This document shows, piece by piece, positions 1 through 7,222 of a stretch of 35,307 bases of DNA. This DNA is from a virus: the IMG/VR virus record IMGVR_UViG_3300046167_000135, positions 1-35,307 of that record; one strand, given 5' to 3'. The notes under the pieces are model-generated. The model did not search any database. It was not told the origin of the DNA and was given only the letters and a program-made list of their open reading frames with translations. Each line of letters begins with the position of its first letter. Positions within the stretch are counted from its first letter, which is position 1. Both the position numbers and the translations under genes were made by a program.

Positions 1-1122
1 GAGCCATGCGATGAGCTTCCGTTTGCCAAGTTTGAGGTGGACCCAGAGCCACACACATTCTATGGCCGCTCACTGGCCGAGATTGTTATGGATGACCAAG
101 ACGCAGCCACATCGGTCCTGCGCTCAATCCTTGACAATGTGGCCATGACAAACAACCCACGCCTCGGCATTGTTGAGGGTGCAGTCAACATTGACGACGT
201 ACTCAACAACGAAATCGGCGCAATCGTGCGTATGCGCGCTCCGGGGTCTGTGCAGGAGCTATCTGTCCCATTCACCGCAGGTCAGACACTTGGCGCGCTG
301 ACATACCTAGATGGCCTCGTAGAGAGCAAGACAGGCGTTTCCAGAGCCTCAATGGGCCTAGACCCTGATGCAATGCAGTCAACCACAAAGGCCGCTGTGC
401 AGGCCACTGTGCAGGCCGCAGCGGGTCAGGTTGAAGTTATGGTTCGCAACCTTGCCGATGGTATGCGTGACTTGTTCGGAATCATGCTGCGCTTGATGAG
501 CAAGAATGTTGACGAAGAGCAGATGATGCGGATGAATGGCATGTTTGTGCCAGTAGATCCGCGAATTTGGGACCAGTCGATGGACGTGAGCATTAACGTC
601 GGCCTCGGCACTGGCCGTGAGGAAGAGAAGGCGATGGCGTTGAACCAAGCGCTGCAAATGCAAATGACTGTGTATCAGAACTATGGCCCCAGCAATGGCC
701 TAGTTAGCCTTACAAATATCCGCAACACTCTTGCAGACCAGCTGGCGGTTACGGGTATAAGAAATGCTGACCGTTATTTTGCGCCAATCACACCAGAGAT
801 TGAAATGCAAATGTTGCAGATGCAGCAACAAGCGCAAGCACAGCAAGGTCAGGCGGCTGATCCAAACGCTGCGTTCTTGCAGGCAGAGCAAATGAAAGCG
901 CAAACGAAGGCCCAAACTGACATGGCCAAGTTGCAGCTGGAAATGCAGAAGGCAGCGGCCAATGACGATCTCAAGCGGGATCAGATGGCGCAAGACTTGA
1001 TGGTGGACGCGGCAAAGATTTATGGCGAATACGGCACGGCCGTTGATGTAGCCCGTGTGAAAGCCGAGCAAGAGAAGCTGCGCATGATCGGCGGCATGGC
1101 TCAAGGGACACCACAACAATGA
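1..1122 (+). CDS. Portal protein, C-terminal part (cut by window start)
   Basis: Reading is open from base 1 in this frame, so the gene begins outside the left edge; the apparent GTG at 37 is internal. The first residues (EPCDELPFAKFEVDPEPHTFYG) contain the conserved portal stretch with a DELPF core followed by P-x-PH-x-FYG. The middle holds the helical region that follows it in P22-like portals, and the tail (about residues 260-330) is a Gln/Ala/Met-rich coiled coil. Portals form the dodecameric ring at one capsid vertex through which DNA is packaged and ejected. The N-terminal 319 residues lie at 34349-35307; the two parts together give about 692 residues, normal for a P22-type portal. The stop overlaps the next start (ATGA). 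The assignment rests on family motifs I recognise, without a database search. Confidence 0.9.
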   Translation, partial: EPCDELPFAKFEVDPEPHTFYGRSLAEIVMDDQDAATSVLRSILDNVAMTNNPRLGIVEGAVNIDDVLNNEIGAIVRMRAPGSVQELSVPFTAGQTLGALTYLDGLVESKTGVSRASMGLDPDAMQSTTKAAVQATVQAAAGQVEVMVRNLADGMRDLFGIMLRLMSKNVDEEQMMRMNGMFVPVDPRIWDQSMDVSINVGLGTGREEEKAMALNQALQMQMTVYQNYGPSNGLVSLTNIRNTLADQLAVTGIRNADRYFAPITPEIEMQMLQMQQQAQAQQGQAADPNAAFLQAEQMKAQTKAQTDMAKLQLEMQKAAANDDLKRDQMAQDLMVDAAKIYGEYGTAVDVARVKAEQEKLRMIGGMAQGTPQQ

Positions 1123-1361
1123 CAAAAGAGATACGCATAGAGGCCGATGAGGCACGTCGTTTGAAGAGCGATACTGCATTTCAGCAGTTTATGCAGAGTG
1201 TGCGCGAGAACCAAATGCAGGTTTTCGCGAGCAGTGGGGCGGCTGACGTGGCTGCCCGTGAGGAGGCGCACGCGATGATCCGTGCGCTTAACCAGATCGA
1301 AGTGACACTCGACGCTGCACTTGCAGCAGAGGCGCTTTTGGATCGCAAGCAAAGGAAGTAG
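1119..1361 (+). CDS. Small helical protein downstream of portal
   Basis: An 80-residue, charged, almost wholly helical protein starting in an ATGA overlap with the portal stop, with AAGGGA upstream as a ribosome site. It has no signal peptide, membrane segment or cysteine. A small protein of this kind is common between portal and scaffold in marine podovirus-like genomes; its function is not known to me. The coupled start implies production together with the portal, so a head-assembly role is plausible but is inferred only from position. Confidence 0.75.
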   Translation: MTKEIRIEADEARRLKSDTAFQQFMQSVRENQMQVFASSGAADVAAREEAHAMIRALNQIEVTLDAALAAEALLDRKQRK

Positions 1362-1366
1362 CACCG

Positions 1367-2347
1367 ATGGAATCGACTACCCTAGATGACGCAGTAGAAA
1401 GCCTACTCGCACCCTCAGAGGAAACTTCTGAGGACAATAATTTTGACGAAGCTGTGGACGCAATGATTGAGCCTGATGACGATCAGACTGAAGAAGTTGA
1501 GGTTGCAGACGACGAGCAAGATGACGTTGAGGCATCCAGCGAAGATCAAGATGATCTTGATGGTGTCGAAATTGACGACGAAGACCTAGTAGAAGCTACT
1601 GAAGACACCGCGCTCTACACCGTCAAGGTTGACGGCAAGGAAGAGCAACGGACACTGGATCAGTTGAAGCAAGGATACGCGGGACAATCGGCAATTGGAC
1701 GTGGGCTTCAAGAGAATGCTCAAGTGCGAAAGCAACTTGAGCAAGAAAAAGCCCTATTTCAACAGCAGCAGCAGCAATTCTTGCAGTTGCACCAGCAAGC
1801 ACAAAACGGTGGTTTGCAAGCTCCAACCCCGCCAACACGCGAGTTATTCGAAAGTGACCCAATCGGGTATATGGAGGAAAAGCTCAAGTATGACGAGGCG
1901 AAAGCACAATACGACCAAAATGTGTTCCAAGCACAACAAATGCAGCAGCAGCAAATTCAGCAGCAAGCGCAGGCGCATCAGTCGTATCTGCAAGAGCAGG
2001 CTGAAGTTTTGAAGCAATATATCCCTGAGATCGCTGACCCTGAAAAGGGTGAGAAGCTGAAGGGTGACCTGATGAATGTTGGCATGGAATACGGCTTTAC
2101 GGCAGAAGAAATGTCTGCCGTGTCAGATGCTAGATATGTGCGGGCGTTAAATGATGCGCGCAAATATCGTGATCTGGTGGCAAAGCGTAAATCGGCACAG
2201 TCTAAGGGTGAGAAAGCCCGTCCTGTGGTGAAAGCTGGTGCAAAGAAGCGTGTTGATAGCAACGCTGCAACTCGTAAAAAAGCGCAACAGCGCTTGCAGA
2301 AAACTGGCTCTATGGAAGACGCATTGAGCCTGATCTTAAATCAGTAA
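1367..2347 (+). CDS. Capsid scaffolding protein
   Basis: A 326-residue protein with the usual scaffold architecture. Residues about 1-85 are extremely acidic (runs of D and E). Residues about 110-205 form a long Gln-rich coiled coil, with poly-Q stretches encoded by CAG/CAA repeats near 1763-1785 and 1938-1965. The C-terminus, from about residue 270, is rich in Lys and Arg. Scaffolds of tailed phages guide capsid subunit assembly, usually through a basic C-terminal helix, and then leave the prohead. Its place between portal and major capsid genes agrees. It starts 5 bases after the upstream stop. No protease gene is evident, so exit of the scaffold is presumably without cleavage. Confidence 0.85.
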   Translation: MESTTLDDAVESLLAPSEETSEDNNFDEAVDAMIEPDDDQTEEVEVADDEQDDVEASSEDQDDLDGVEIDDEDLVEATEDTALYTVKVDGKEEQRTLDQLKQGYAGQSAIGRGLQENAQVRKQLEQEKALFQQQQQQFLQLHQQAQNGGLQAPTPPTRELFESDPIGYMEEKLKYDEAKAQYDQNVFQAQQMQQQQIQQQAQAHQSYLQEQAEVLKQYIPEIADPEKGEKLKGDLMNVGMEYGFTAEEMSAVSDARYVRALNDARKYRDLVAKRKSAQSKGEKARPVVKAGAKKRVDSNAATRKKAQQRLQKTGSMEDALSLILNQ

Positions 2348-2367
2348 GTCTTTGAAAGGACACACCA

Positions 2368-3315
2368 ATGGCACAGCCAACCAACACATTTGATACCTAT
2401 GATTCCGTGGGTATCCGTCAAGACCTCAGCAATGTTATCCACAACATTTCGCCAGAGGAAACGCCATTTTACAGCAAAGCTGCTAAAAAGGCCGCAAAGA
2501 ATACTCTCGTAGAGTGGCAGACAGACAGCCTTCGCGCTTCTACTACCAACGCTCACATTGAGGGTGACGCAACTACTGCCGAAGCTCGCGCAGCGACCAC
2601 AAGGCTTGGAAATTACACGCAAATTTTTAAAAATGCGGTTGTGGTATCCGACTCGGACGATAATGTTGACAACGCAGGTCGCGCAAAAGAGATTGCATAT
2701 CAAACCTTGAAGATTGCCAAAGAGCAAAAATTGGACATCGAAAAGGCTTTGTTTGCAAACAACGCTCGCGCAGCTGGTAACTCCACAACAGCCCGTGAAC
2801 TTGCTGGCGCACCAGCTTGGTTGACAACAAACACTGTTGCCGGTTCCGGCGGTGCAGACCCAACCGGCGACGGTACAGACGCCCGTACAGACGGCACACA
2901 AGCTGCCTTCTCACAAGCCAACTTTGACACTGTTATGCAGTCAATCTGGGTTGCTGGTGGTAAGCCAGACACAGTGTACCTCTCTGCATTTCAAATGAAT
3001 GTAGCTCTGGGATTCACCGGTAACAATAACCAGCGTTCCAGCGTACAAGCTGGCGATGAGCGCGTTGTTAAATCCTTGGCAGTATATGTAACCCCTTGGG
3101 GAAGCGTAGAATTTATGCCAAGCCGTGAGAACCGCTCGCGTGACGTTTTCATCATGCAAGACAACATGTGGGAAGTTGCTTCCTTGCGTGGCACGAAGAA
3201 CGTGGCATTGGCGAAAACTGGCGACAACACTACTCGCCAAGTTGTGACAGAACTTACACTCTGCGCCAAAAATGAAGCTGCAAACGGCATCATTGCCGAC
3301 TGTACAACTTCATGA
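2368..3315 (+). CDS. Major capsid protein (SU10 type)
   Basis: A 315-residue protein resembling the SU10 major capsid family (formerly DUF5309). The N-terminus has the typical run ending in ISPEETPFYS (about residues 28-37), followed by WQTDSLRA, a Thr/Ala-rich central part and a C-terminal segment with the pattern E-N-R-S-R-D-V-F-I. It forms the HK97-fold shell. AAAGGA upstream of the ATG is a good ribosome site. The coding frame is followed at once by a strong rho-independent terminator, as expected for the most highly expressed structural gene. The SU10-type adaptor at 20617 supports the same lineage. Confidence 0.92.
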   Translation: MAQPTNTFDTYDSVGIRQDLSNVIHNISPEETPFYSKAAKKAAKNTLVEWQTDSLRASTTNAHIEGDATTAEARAATTRLGNYTQIFKNAVVVSDSDDNVDNAGRAKEIAYQTLKIAKEQKLDIEKALFANNARAAGNSTTARELAGAPAWLTTNTVAGSGGADPTGDGTDARTDGTQAAFSQANFDTVMQSIWVAGGKPDTVYLSAFQMNVALGFTGNNNQRSSVQAGDERVVKSLAVYVTPWGSVEFMPSRENRSRDVFIMQDNMWEVASLRGTKNVALAKTGDNTTRQVVTELTLCAKNEAANGIIADCTTS

Positions 3316-3323
3316 TCTAACAG

Positions 3324-3350
3324 ATGGGGGCGGGAGACTGCCCCCATTTT
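3324..3350 (+). terminator. Rho-independent terminator after capsid gene
   Basis: Perfect 8-base-pair stem, ATGGGGGC (3324-3331) and GCCCCCAT (3340-3347), with an 8-base loop, running into TTTT and then ACTTT. It lies 9 bases after the capsid stop. It probably sets capsid mRNA abundance above the downstream small genes. Confidence 0.9.
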
Positions 3351-3369
3351 ACTTTAAGTGGAGACCAAT

Positions 3370-3624
3370 ATGACAAAGGCTACAGTGACCGTTGCAAATG
3401 TATTTACATCTGCCGGAAAGTTTCTCAAAGGCGACGTGGTTGACCTTCCCGCTGACGAGATAAAAGCAATCAACGAAATCCGCGCTGGTGCGCTTGAGGC
3501 TGAAAAGCCAGCGGCTAAGGCCAAAGCCCCCGCAAAGAGAAAGCGTGCGCGCAACGAGAATGGAACTCTACGGGCAGATAATCCGTCAACCATCCATATC
3601 AACGAGGCTTGGGTCAATGATTAA
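3370..3624 (+). CDS. Small head-region protein with basic linker
   Basis: An 84-residue protein. I place the start at ATG 3370 because GTGGAG 7-12 bases upstream is a ribosome site; an in-frame GTG at 3358 would overlap that site. Residues about 1-40 form a compact N-terminal domain (VFTSAGKFLKGD...LPADEIKAI). About 45-65 is a Lys/Ala/Arg-rich linker, and the C-terminus ends in a DNPSTIHINEAW motif that I have seen in other phage head-region proteins. The function is unknown. A capsid accessory or completion role is inferred from its place after the capsid gene. The gene overlaps the next by 8 bases. Confidence 0.75.
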   Translation: MTKATVTVANVFTSAGKFLKGDVVDLPADEIKAINEIRAGALEAEKPAAKAKAPAKRKRARNENGTLRADNPSTIHINEAWVND

Positions 3625-3922
3625 TACATCGACTAAAATCTCGGAAAATATCTCGTTTGACGGCGATGATAACATGGTTATCAAGCGCACCTTTGATGCG
3701 TCTCACATGCTCAAGGATGCGGCACAGGCCCGTGAAGTGACAAAGAACAGCTTTGGCTCTGACTACAAGCACGTTGGCAATGTTGACATGGCCTTGTTGG
3801 CAGTATGGCTGAAAGAGGCTGGAGTTGCTTGGACGGATACACAGGCCGTCAAAGATGTGTTAAAACGTAAGTTAGCAAGCAACGAGTTTAGCGCCCTTCG
3901 GGTCTGGGAAGGCAGTTACTAA
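3617..3922 (+). CDS. Hypothetical head-region protein
   Basis: A 101-residue protein starting at ATG 3617 inside the end of the preceding gene; the reading frame is open further upstream, but that part is an out-of-frame shadow. Residues about 20-60 include IKRTFDASHML and the last third is helical, with the ending LRVWEGSY. I recognise it only as a type of protein seen in marine phages between capsid and lysis genes. No catalytic motif, membrane segment or cysteine is visible. It may be a head-completion or cargo protein, but nothing in the sequence decides this. Confidence 0.7.
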   Translation: MINTSTKISENISFDGDDNMVIKRTFDASHMLKDAAQAREVTKNSFGSDYKHVGNVDMALLAVWLKEAGVAWTDTQAVKDVLKRKLASNEFSALRVWEGSY

Positions 3923-3923
3923 A

Positions 3924-4157
3924 ATGGAAATGGACGCGATCTTGAATATACTTTTTGGAGTTGTAATCGCTGGCATTGGCTGGTGGTTAAAAACACAGCG
4001 CGAAGAGCTAGATCGCCTCCGCATATTGCTTAACCGCACACGCGAGGAAATGGCCAAGGAATATGTCACGAAGTCAGACAGCTCTGAGGTTCTATCTCAA
4101 ATTATGAATAAGTTTGATCGGCTTGAAGAGAAAATTGACAGGCTGATGGATAGATAA
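3924..4157 (+). CDS. Single-pass membrane protein with coiled coil
   Basis: A 77-residue protein with a hydrophobic segment at about residues 6-22 (ILNILFGVVIAGIGWWL), then a charged heptad-like coiled coil to the end (REELDRLRILLNRTREEM; FDRLEEKIDRLMDR). A short acidic N-terminus before the membrane helix and a long coiled coil after it is the layout of an inner-membrane spanin, and the gene lies in the lysis region next to a small secreted protein. No spanin family is recognisable by sequence, so this is a weak inference. The next gene begins 1 base after the stop. Confidence 0.7.
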   Translation: MEMDAILNILFGVVIAGIGWWLKTQREELDRLRILLNRTREEMAKEYVTKSDSSEVLSQIMNKFDRLEEKIDRLMDR

Positions 4158-4158
4158 A

Positions 4159-4341
4159 ATGCTTTGCGCTTTGGTCTTTGTAAGCTTCGGTCACGCATGG
4201 GTGCAGGGCGCAGGCAATGTTTTGGTGAAGTCGTGCTATTATGACTGCGGCCAGAAGAAGATAGCGAATGGCCAGTGGTATGATCGCAAGTACAGCGTGC
4301 CGCCGCATTACGTTTGCCCAGTGAGGTTTGCAGAAGCATGA
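4159..4341 (+). CDS. Small secreted cysteine-containing protein
   Basis: A 60-residue protein with a hydrophobic N-terminus (residues 1-17) like a short signal sequence, although it lacks positive charges. The rest is polar with CYYDC at about 26-30 and another Cys at about 54. It could be exported and disulphide-bonded. There is no proper lipobox, so it is not a typical outer-membrane spanin lipoprotein. It overlaps the following gene through ATGA at 4338-4341, so it is translated with the lysis-region genes. Function unknown. Confidence 0.6.
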   Translation: MLCALVFVSFGHAWVQGAGNVLVKSCYYDCGQKKIANGQWYDRKYSVPPHYVCPVRFAEA

Positions 4342-4805
4342 TTGATCCAATTTCCGCCATAGCCATTGCCGCCAGCGCCGTGAACAATGCCAAGTCGTTG
4401 ATCGCCGCGGGGAAAGACGCCTCATCTGCTCTTAGCCGGTTCGCCGGGGCAGTATCGGATGTGAATTACGCAGCTGAAAAGTCGCGTAATCCAGGATTGT
4501 TTGCGTCTCTCACTGGCTCCGCAGAACAGGCTGCAATCGACGCATTTTCTGCGCAGAAGCGCTTGAAATCTATGAAAAAAGAGATCGAGACAATTATTAT
4601 GTATCAGTACGGCCCTCAAGGTCTGGAAGAATATAAGGACACGCTCCGAAAGATCAGAGCGCAGCGCAAGAAAACTGCGTATCGTAAGGCCGAAATCAAA
4701 GAGGCTATAATTATGTGGGTTGTTGGCGGCATCATCGTGCTGGCGGGTGTCGCCGGGCTGATTGCCACCCTGTGGCTAATCGGTAAGCAGCAAGGCCGAT
4801 GGTAG
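4338..4805 (+). CDS. Helical protein with C-terminal membrane segment
   Basis: A 155-residue protein starting at the ATGA overlap; upstream in-frame codons fall inside the previous gene and are not used. It begins MIDPISAIAIAASAVN, continues as an Ala/Ser-rich helix and a Lys/Arg-rich helix (about 75-125), and ends with a strong membrane segment (about 130-150, VVGGIIVLAGVAGLIATLWLI) and a short basic tail. Proteins with this layout are common in marine podovirus-like genomes near lysis genes. I know no established function; a lysis or membrane-docking role is inference. Confidence 0.7.
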   Translation: MIDPISAIAIAASAVNNAKSLIAAGKDASSALSRFAGAVSDVNYAAEKSRNPGLFASLTGSAEQAAIDAFSAQKRLKSMKKEIETIIMYQYGPQGLEEYKDTLRKIRAQRKKTAYRKAEIKEAIIMWVVGGIIVLAGVAGLIATLWLIGKQQGRW

Positions 4806-4955
4806 ATGAAGGACGAAGAGATCATACGCTTGTTCGATCAAAACCTTGAACTAATCATTGAGGGCTTGGCTGCGCGATCCGGTCGAGAGTTTAGTGAAGT
4901 TCTTTTACTTTTGCAGGAAGGTAGGAAGCTACATGGCACACACAATATTAGATGA
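4806..4955 (+). CDS. 49-residue helical micro-protein
   Basis: A short frame starting at ATG 4806 directly after the upstream TAG and ending at TGA 4953-4955. Its last 23 bases overlap the start of the holin-like gene. The product is mostly helical, with the amphipathic stretches EEIIRLFDQNLELIIEGLAA and REFSEVLLLLQEG. It is supported by tight packing in the operon and protein-like composition; there is no obvious ribosome site, so coupling to the upstream stop would be needed. Function unknown. Confidence 0.5.
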   Translation: MKDEEIIRLFDQNLELIIEGLAARSGREFSEVLLLLQEGRKLHGTHNIR

Positions 4956-5178
4956 TTGGAAGGTTCTGCCGCGCTTGATGATGCTGGCAGTCACTGTGCT
5001 GACGTATCAGGCGGTGCATTGGTTCATGGGGCTAGATGATCCCAGCGTTGCTCAATCAGGGCTTGTATCGGTCTGTATGGGCGCTCTCACAGGCTGCTTT
5101 GGCATCTGGATGGGTAAGGAGTCAAAGACCACCGTAACGCCCACCAAGATAGTGCATGAAGAGAGGTATGACAAATGA
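4933..5178 (+). CDS. Holin-like membrane protein
   Basis: An 81-residue protein from ATG 4933, chosen because AGGAAGGTAGGAAG just upstream is a strong ribosome site; the longer frame from 4858 lacks one. It has two membrane segments, about residues 14-31 (MMLAVTVLTYQAVHWF) and about 43-61 (GLVSVCMGALTGCFGIWMG), joined by a short acidic loop, and a polar tail. Small two-helix proteins of this pattern beside an endolysin are usually holins or holin-like. It overlaps the next gene by 4 bases (ATGA). The holin label is inferred from topology and neighbours. Confidence 0.65.
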   Translation: MAHTILDDWKVLPRLMMLAVTVLTYQAVHWFMGLDDPSVAQSGLVSVCMGALTGCFGIWMGKESKTTVTPTKIVHEERYDK

Positions 5179-5519
5179 TCGGTCAGATAATCGGATCACT
5201 CGGCGGCCTTGCGGCAAGCTACATTGACGGCAAGACTGCCGTGAAGAAAGCTGAGGCTGAGACCAAGATGAAAATCGCCACTGGCGAGATCAGCTGGGAG
5301 CAAGCCGCGATTGAGGCCAGCAATAATTCGTGGAAAGATGAGGCGTGGACAGTTGCCTTTATCGCCATTGTGCTAGGCAGCTTCATACCGGGCATACAGC
5401 CTTACATGGCGCAAGGTTTCGCCAATCTGGATGCTGCACCGCAGTGGTTCCAGTGGGCAATGTATGCGAGCATTGCGGCGAGCTTTGGCATACGCACAGT
5501 AAAGGGGTTGAAAAGGTAA
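5175..5519 (+). CDS. Holin-type protein of the GTA/3TM-like class
   Basis: A 114-residue protein: an N-terminal Gly/Ala-rich amphipathic part, a helical middle (AEAETKMKIATGEISWEQAAIEAS), then NSWKDEAWT followed by two hydrophobic segments (about 60-78 and 92-108). The W-K-D-E pattern before a membrane helix, then PGIQPYMAQGF, resembles phage holins grouped with the 3-TM gene-transfer-agent holin family. The assignment is from memory of the family. It would make the membrane lesion that lets the GH19 endolysin at 5924 reach the wall. Its stop overlaps the next start (TAATG). Confidence 0.6.
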   Translation: MIGQIIGSLGGLAASYIDGKTAVKKAEAETKMKIATGEISWEQAAIEASNNSWKDEAWTVAFIAIVLGSFIPGIQPYMAQGFANLDAAPQWFQWAMYASIAASFGIRTVKGLKR

Positions 5520-5773
5520 TGGCTACACCAGCGAAGGGTAAAGCCCGAGTTAAAGTTACATCCAGCGGACGCAAAGTCAGTTACGGTCAAGCTGGCAAGG
5601 CAAAGGGCGGTGGCCCCCGGGTCAAGCCCGGAACGTCAAAGGGTGACGCATACTGCGCACGCTCTGCTGCGCAGAAAAAGAAGTTCCCAAAGGCTGCGGC
5701 TGATCCAAACAGCCCTTTAAATCTTTCACGCAAGCGCTGGAAATGCTCCGGAACTAAATCGAAGAGGACTTAA
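5519..5773 (+). CDS. Small basic protein, GDAYCARS/SRKRWKC type
   Basis: An 84-residue, very basic protein starting at the TAATG junction. It has the conserved blocks SGRKVSYGQAGKAKGGGPRVKPGT, GDAYCARS and LSRKRWKC, with two cysteines in conserved positions. I recognise this as a small family, DUF6321-like, frequent in marine phages, with no known function. The charge and the paired Cys/His-poor motifs suggest nucleic-acid binding, which is inference. A second Lys-rich micro-gene follows directly. Confidence 0.75.
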   Translation: MATPAKGKARVKVTSSGRKVSYGQAGKAKGGGPRVKPGTSKGDAYCARSAAQKKKFPKAAADPNSPLNLSRKRWKCSGTKSKRT

Positions 5774-5777
5774 TGAA

Positions 5778-5927
5778 ATGGCAAAGCTCACACCTGCACA
5801 AAAGGCTAAGGCCAAAGCAATGTCTGCTAAAAGGGGCGTTAAATATCCAAACGCTTGGAGCAACCTTGCCGTGGCCAAGGGCCAAAAGCCCAAGAAAAAG
5901 ACAGCAAAGAAAAAGGTTAAGAAATGA
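5778..5927 (+). CDS. 49-residue lysine-rich micro-protein
   Basis: A short frame from ATG 5778 to TGA 5925-5927, with GGACTTAATGAA upstream; the stop overlaps the endolysin start (ATGA). More than a third of the product is Lys. It has the recognisable core KRGVKYPNAWSNLAVAKG and a poly-Lys tail. Similar KYPN-containing micro-proteins sit next to the preceding family in other marine phages. It probably binds nucleic acid or is a structural small protein; function unknown. A frame from ATG 5773 gives a less protein-like product and was not chosen. Confidence 0.6.
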   Translation: MAKLTPAQKAKAKAMSAKRGVKYPNAWSNLAVAKGQKPKKKTAKKKVKK

Positions 5928-6544
5928 GCAAGGCAATGGCTAGCCTCCAAACTAAAATCGGGTCAACTCCCGATGGTGAGTTTGGGCCGAATACGGCGCG
6001 AGCAATCGCAAAGTATTTTAACTTATCCCCAGCGCGCGGCGCGCATTTGATGGGGCAGGCGTCACACGAAAGCGGTGGCTTCAAGCGCACCCGTGAAAGC
6101 CTGTACTATAGCTCACCAGAGCGCATACAAGCTGTGTGGCCTTCGCGCTTCCCAACCGTTGAAGATGCAGAGCCATACGCCAAGAACCCAACCGGGCTTG
6201 CTGGCAAGGTCTATGCTGGCCGCATGGGTAACGAGAATGAGGCGCAAGCGAGCCTATACATTGGCCGTGGATTTCTCCAGCTCACAGGGCGCAACAACTA
6301 CCGCTCATTTGCGTCTGACATGGGCGTTCCGAAGGTTATGACAGACCCAGACTTAGTTGCAGACGACTACGCATTTGAAACTGCGCTGTGGTTTTTCGAG
6401 AAGAATGGCTTGTTTAAGATTGCCGATGAGGGCGTGACGGATGACGCCATTAAGCGCATAACGCGCCGCGTGAATGGCGGTTATCACGGGCTGGATGATC
6501 GAAGCAACCAGAGCAAGAAAATCCACACTTGGCTTATGGCCTAG
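5924..6544 (+). CDS. Endolysin, glycoside hydrolase family 19
   Basis: A 206-residue lytic enzyme that cuts the glycan strands of peptidoglycan. Residues 6-29 resemble a short peptidoglycan-binding motif (PDGEFGPNTARAI). The GH19 catalytic core follows: HESGGF with candidate acid E49, second candidate base E58 in TRESL, GRGFLQLTGRNNY at 114-126 and RRVNGG at 181-186. There is no signal peptide, so release would depend on the neighbouring holin candidates. It starts in an ATGA overlap with the Lys-rich micro-gene, in the order holin, small genes, endolysin. Confidence 0.93.
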   Translation: MSKAMASLQTKIGSTPDGEFGPNTARAIAKYFNLSPARGAHLMGQASHESGGFKRTRESLYYSSPERIQAVWPSRFPTVEDAEPYAKNPTGLAGKVYAGRMGNENEAQASLYIGRGFLQLTGRNNYRSFASDMGVPKVMTDPDLVADDYAFETALWFFEKNGLFKIADEGVTDDAIKRITRRVNGGYHGLDDRSNQSKKIHTWLMA

Positions 6545-6563
6545 TCTAGCTAGGTTAGCTAAG

Positions 6564-6947
6564 TTGCGCGTCCAAGATCAGAAGGCCAGCGCGGCGGTGG
6601 GCAGAGCGGGCGAGCATTTAGCACTCGCCCGTCTTTCGCTTGCTGGTTATCTCTGCACCTTGTGCCAGATCAGGGACCACGACGCGTATATACAAATGTA
6701 TGAACGCACTCTCACTTTGCAGGTAAAGAGCGCCAGCAAGACGCATGGGGTGGGCAGAAGGTACAAATTCTACACAGCTAAGAAGAGCGGGCCTCGGTCA
6801 GACGTTTACGCCTTTGTCGCTGTGGATTTGGATGCTGTAGTCTTTCGCCGTGGCGACGAGATACTCAAGACGACAACGTATGTGTCTGAGGCGGAATTTC
6901 TAAGCGAAAGCCAATCGATGCAAAAAACTCTAAGCAGCTTTAAATAG
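6564..6947 (+). CDS. PD-(D/E)XK-like nuclease
   Basis: A 127-residue product if TTG 6564 is used. The frame is open back to 6474, but the upstream part lies inside the endolysin gene, and GTG 6597 is another option, so the start is uncertain. It has GRAGEHLALARLSLAGY (E17), D40 in RDHDAY and LQVKSA (Q53-x-K55), the spacing of a PD-(D/E)XK core as in small DNA endonucleases and resolvases. The usual E of the ExK motif is Q here, which occurs in some resolvase-like families. The likely role is DNA junction or branch processing, or host DNA degradation. It is the last rightward gene before the convergent region. Confidence 0.6.
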   Translation: MRVQDQKASAAVGRAGEHLALARLSLAGYLCTLCQIRDHDAYIQMYERTLTLQVKSASKTHGVGRRYKFYTAKKSGPRSDVYAFVAVDLDAVVFRRGDEILKTTTYVSEAEFLSESQSMQKTLSSFK

Positions 6948-7111
6948 TATCTTGCGGGTCAGCGTGGGTTTGATTACAAAGTCTGAGTGGGTGGCTATCA
7001 TCAGCAAGACAAATCGACTTACCACGGGAATGGTGGTTGTTTAGCCTAGGATGACGTTGCTACCAAAAAGCGCCAAACTTTTTACACTATCAACGGCCAC
7101 CCACACGATTA
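6948..7111. terminator. Convergent intergenic region with hairpins
   Basis: Rightward and leftward genes end facing each other here. An inverted repeat GTGGGTGGC (6987-6995) / GCCACCCAC (7096-7104) spans the gap. Inside are a small hairpin ACCAC (7021-7025) / GTGGT (7033-7037) followed by TGTTT, and AAAAAG / CTTTTT near 7065-7083. Together these could stop transcription from both sides. None is a textbook terminator, so this is a tentative call. Confidence 0.35.
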
Positions 7112-7222
7112 CTAGAATATAATACCCACCAGCGTCATCAGGCCAGCGCCCGCGACGAAGCCAAATACAGCTCCGATCAGACCTGCCGCGTTTATCATGC
7201 GCTCCATTTCCTTATCTTCCAT
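7112..7222 (-). CDS. 36-residue membrane peptide
   Basis: Leftward frame from ATG 7222-7220 to TAG 7114-7112. Its start overlaps the stop of the regulator gene (TGATG), a typical coupled arrangement. The product has a charged N-terminus (MEDKEMERMIN) and one Gly/Ala-rich membrane segment of about 25 residues ending at the C-terminus. Function unknown. Small membrane peptides in early phage operons can modify the host envelope or exclude other phages, but nothing specific is visible. Confidence 0.55.
   Translation of the reverse strand: MEDKEMERMINAAGLIGAVFGFVAGAGLMTLVGIIF

Noticed and set aside
379-1179. Long antisense frames under the portal and neighbouring genes
   Set aside because: They lie opposite strongly supported coding regions, have poor composition (His/Leu/Cys-rich) and no ribosome sites.
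3488-3616. Upstream extension of the 3617 gene
   Set aside because: It is an Arg/Pro-rich shadow of the preceding gene; the product from ATG 3617 begins at a sensible N-terminus at an 8-base overlap.
6474-6563. Longer N-terminus for the PD-(D/E)XK-like protein
   Set aside because: These codons overlap the conserved end of the endolysin in another frame and show no ribosome site, although the exact start remains open.
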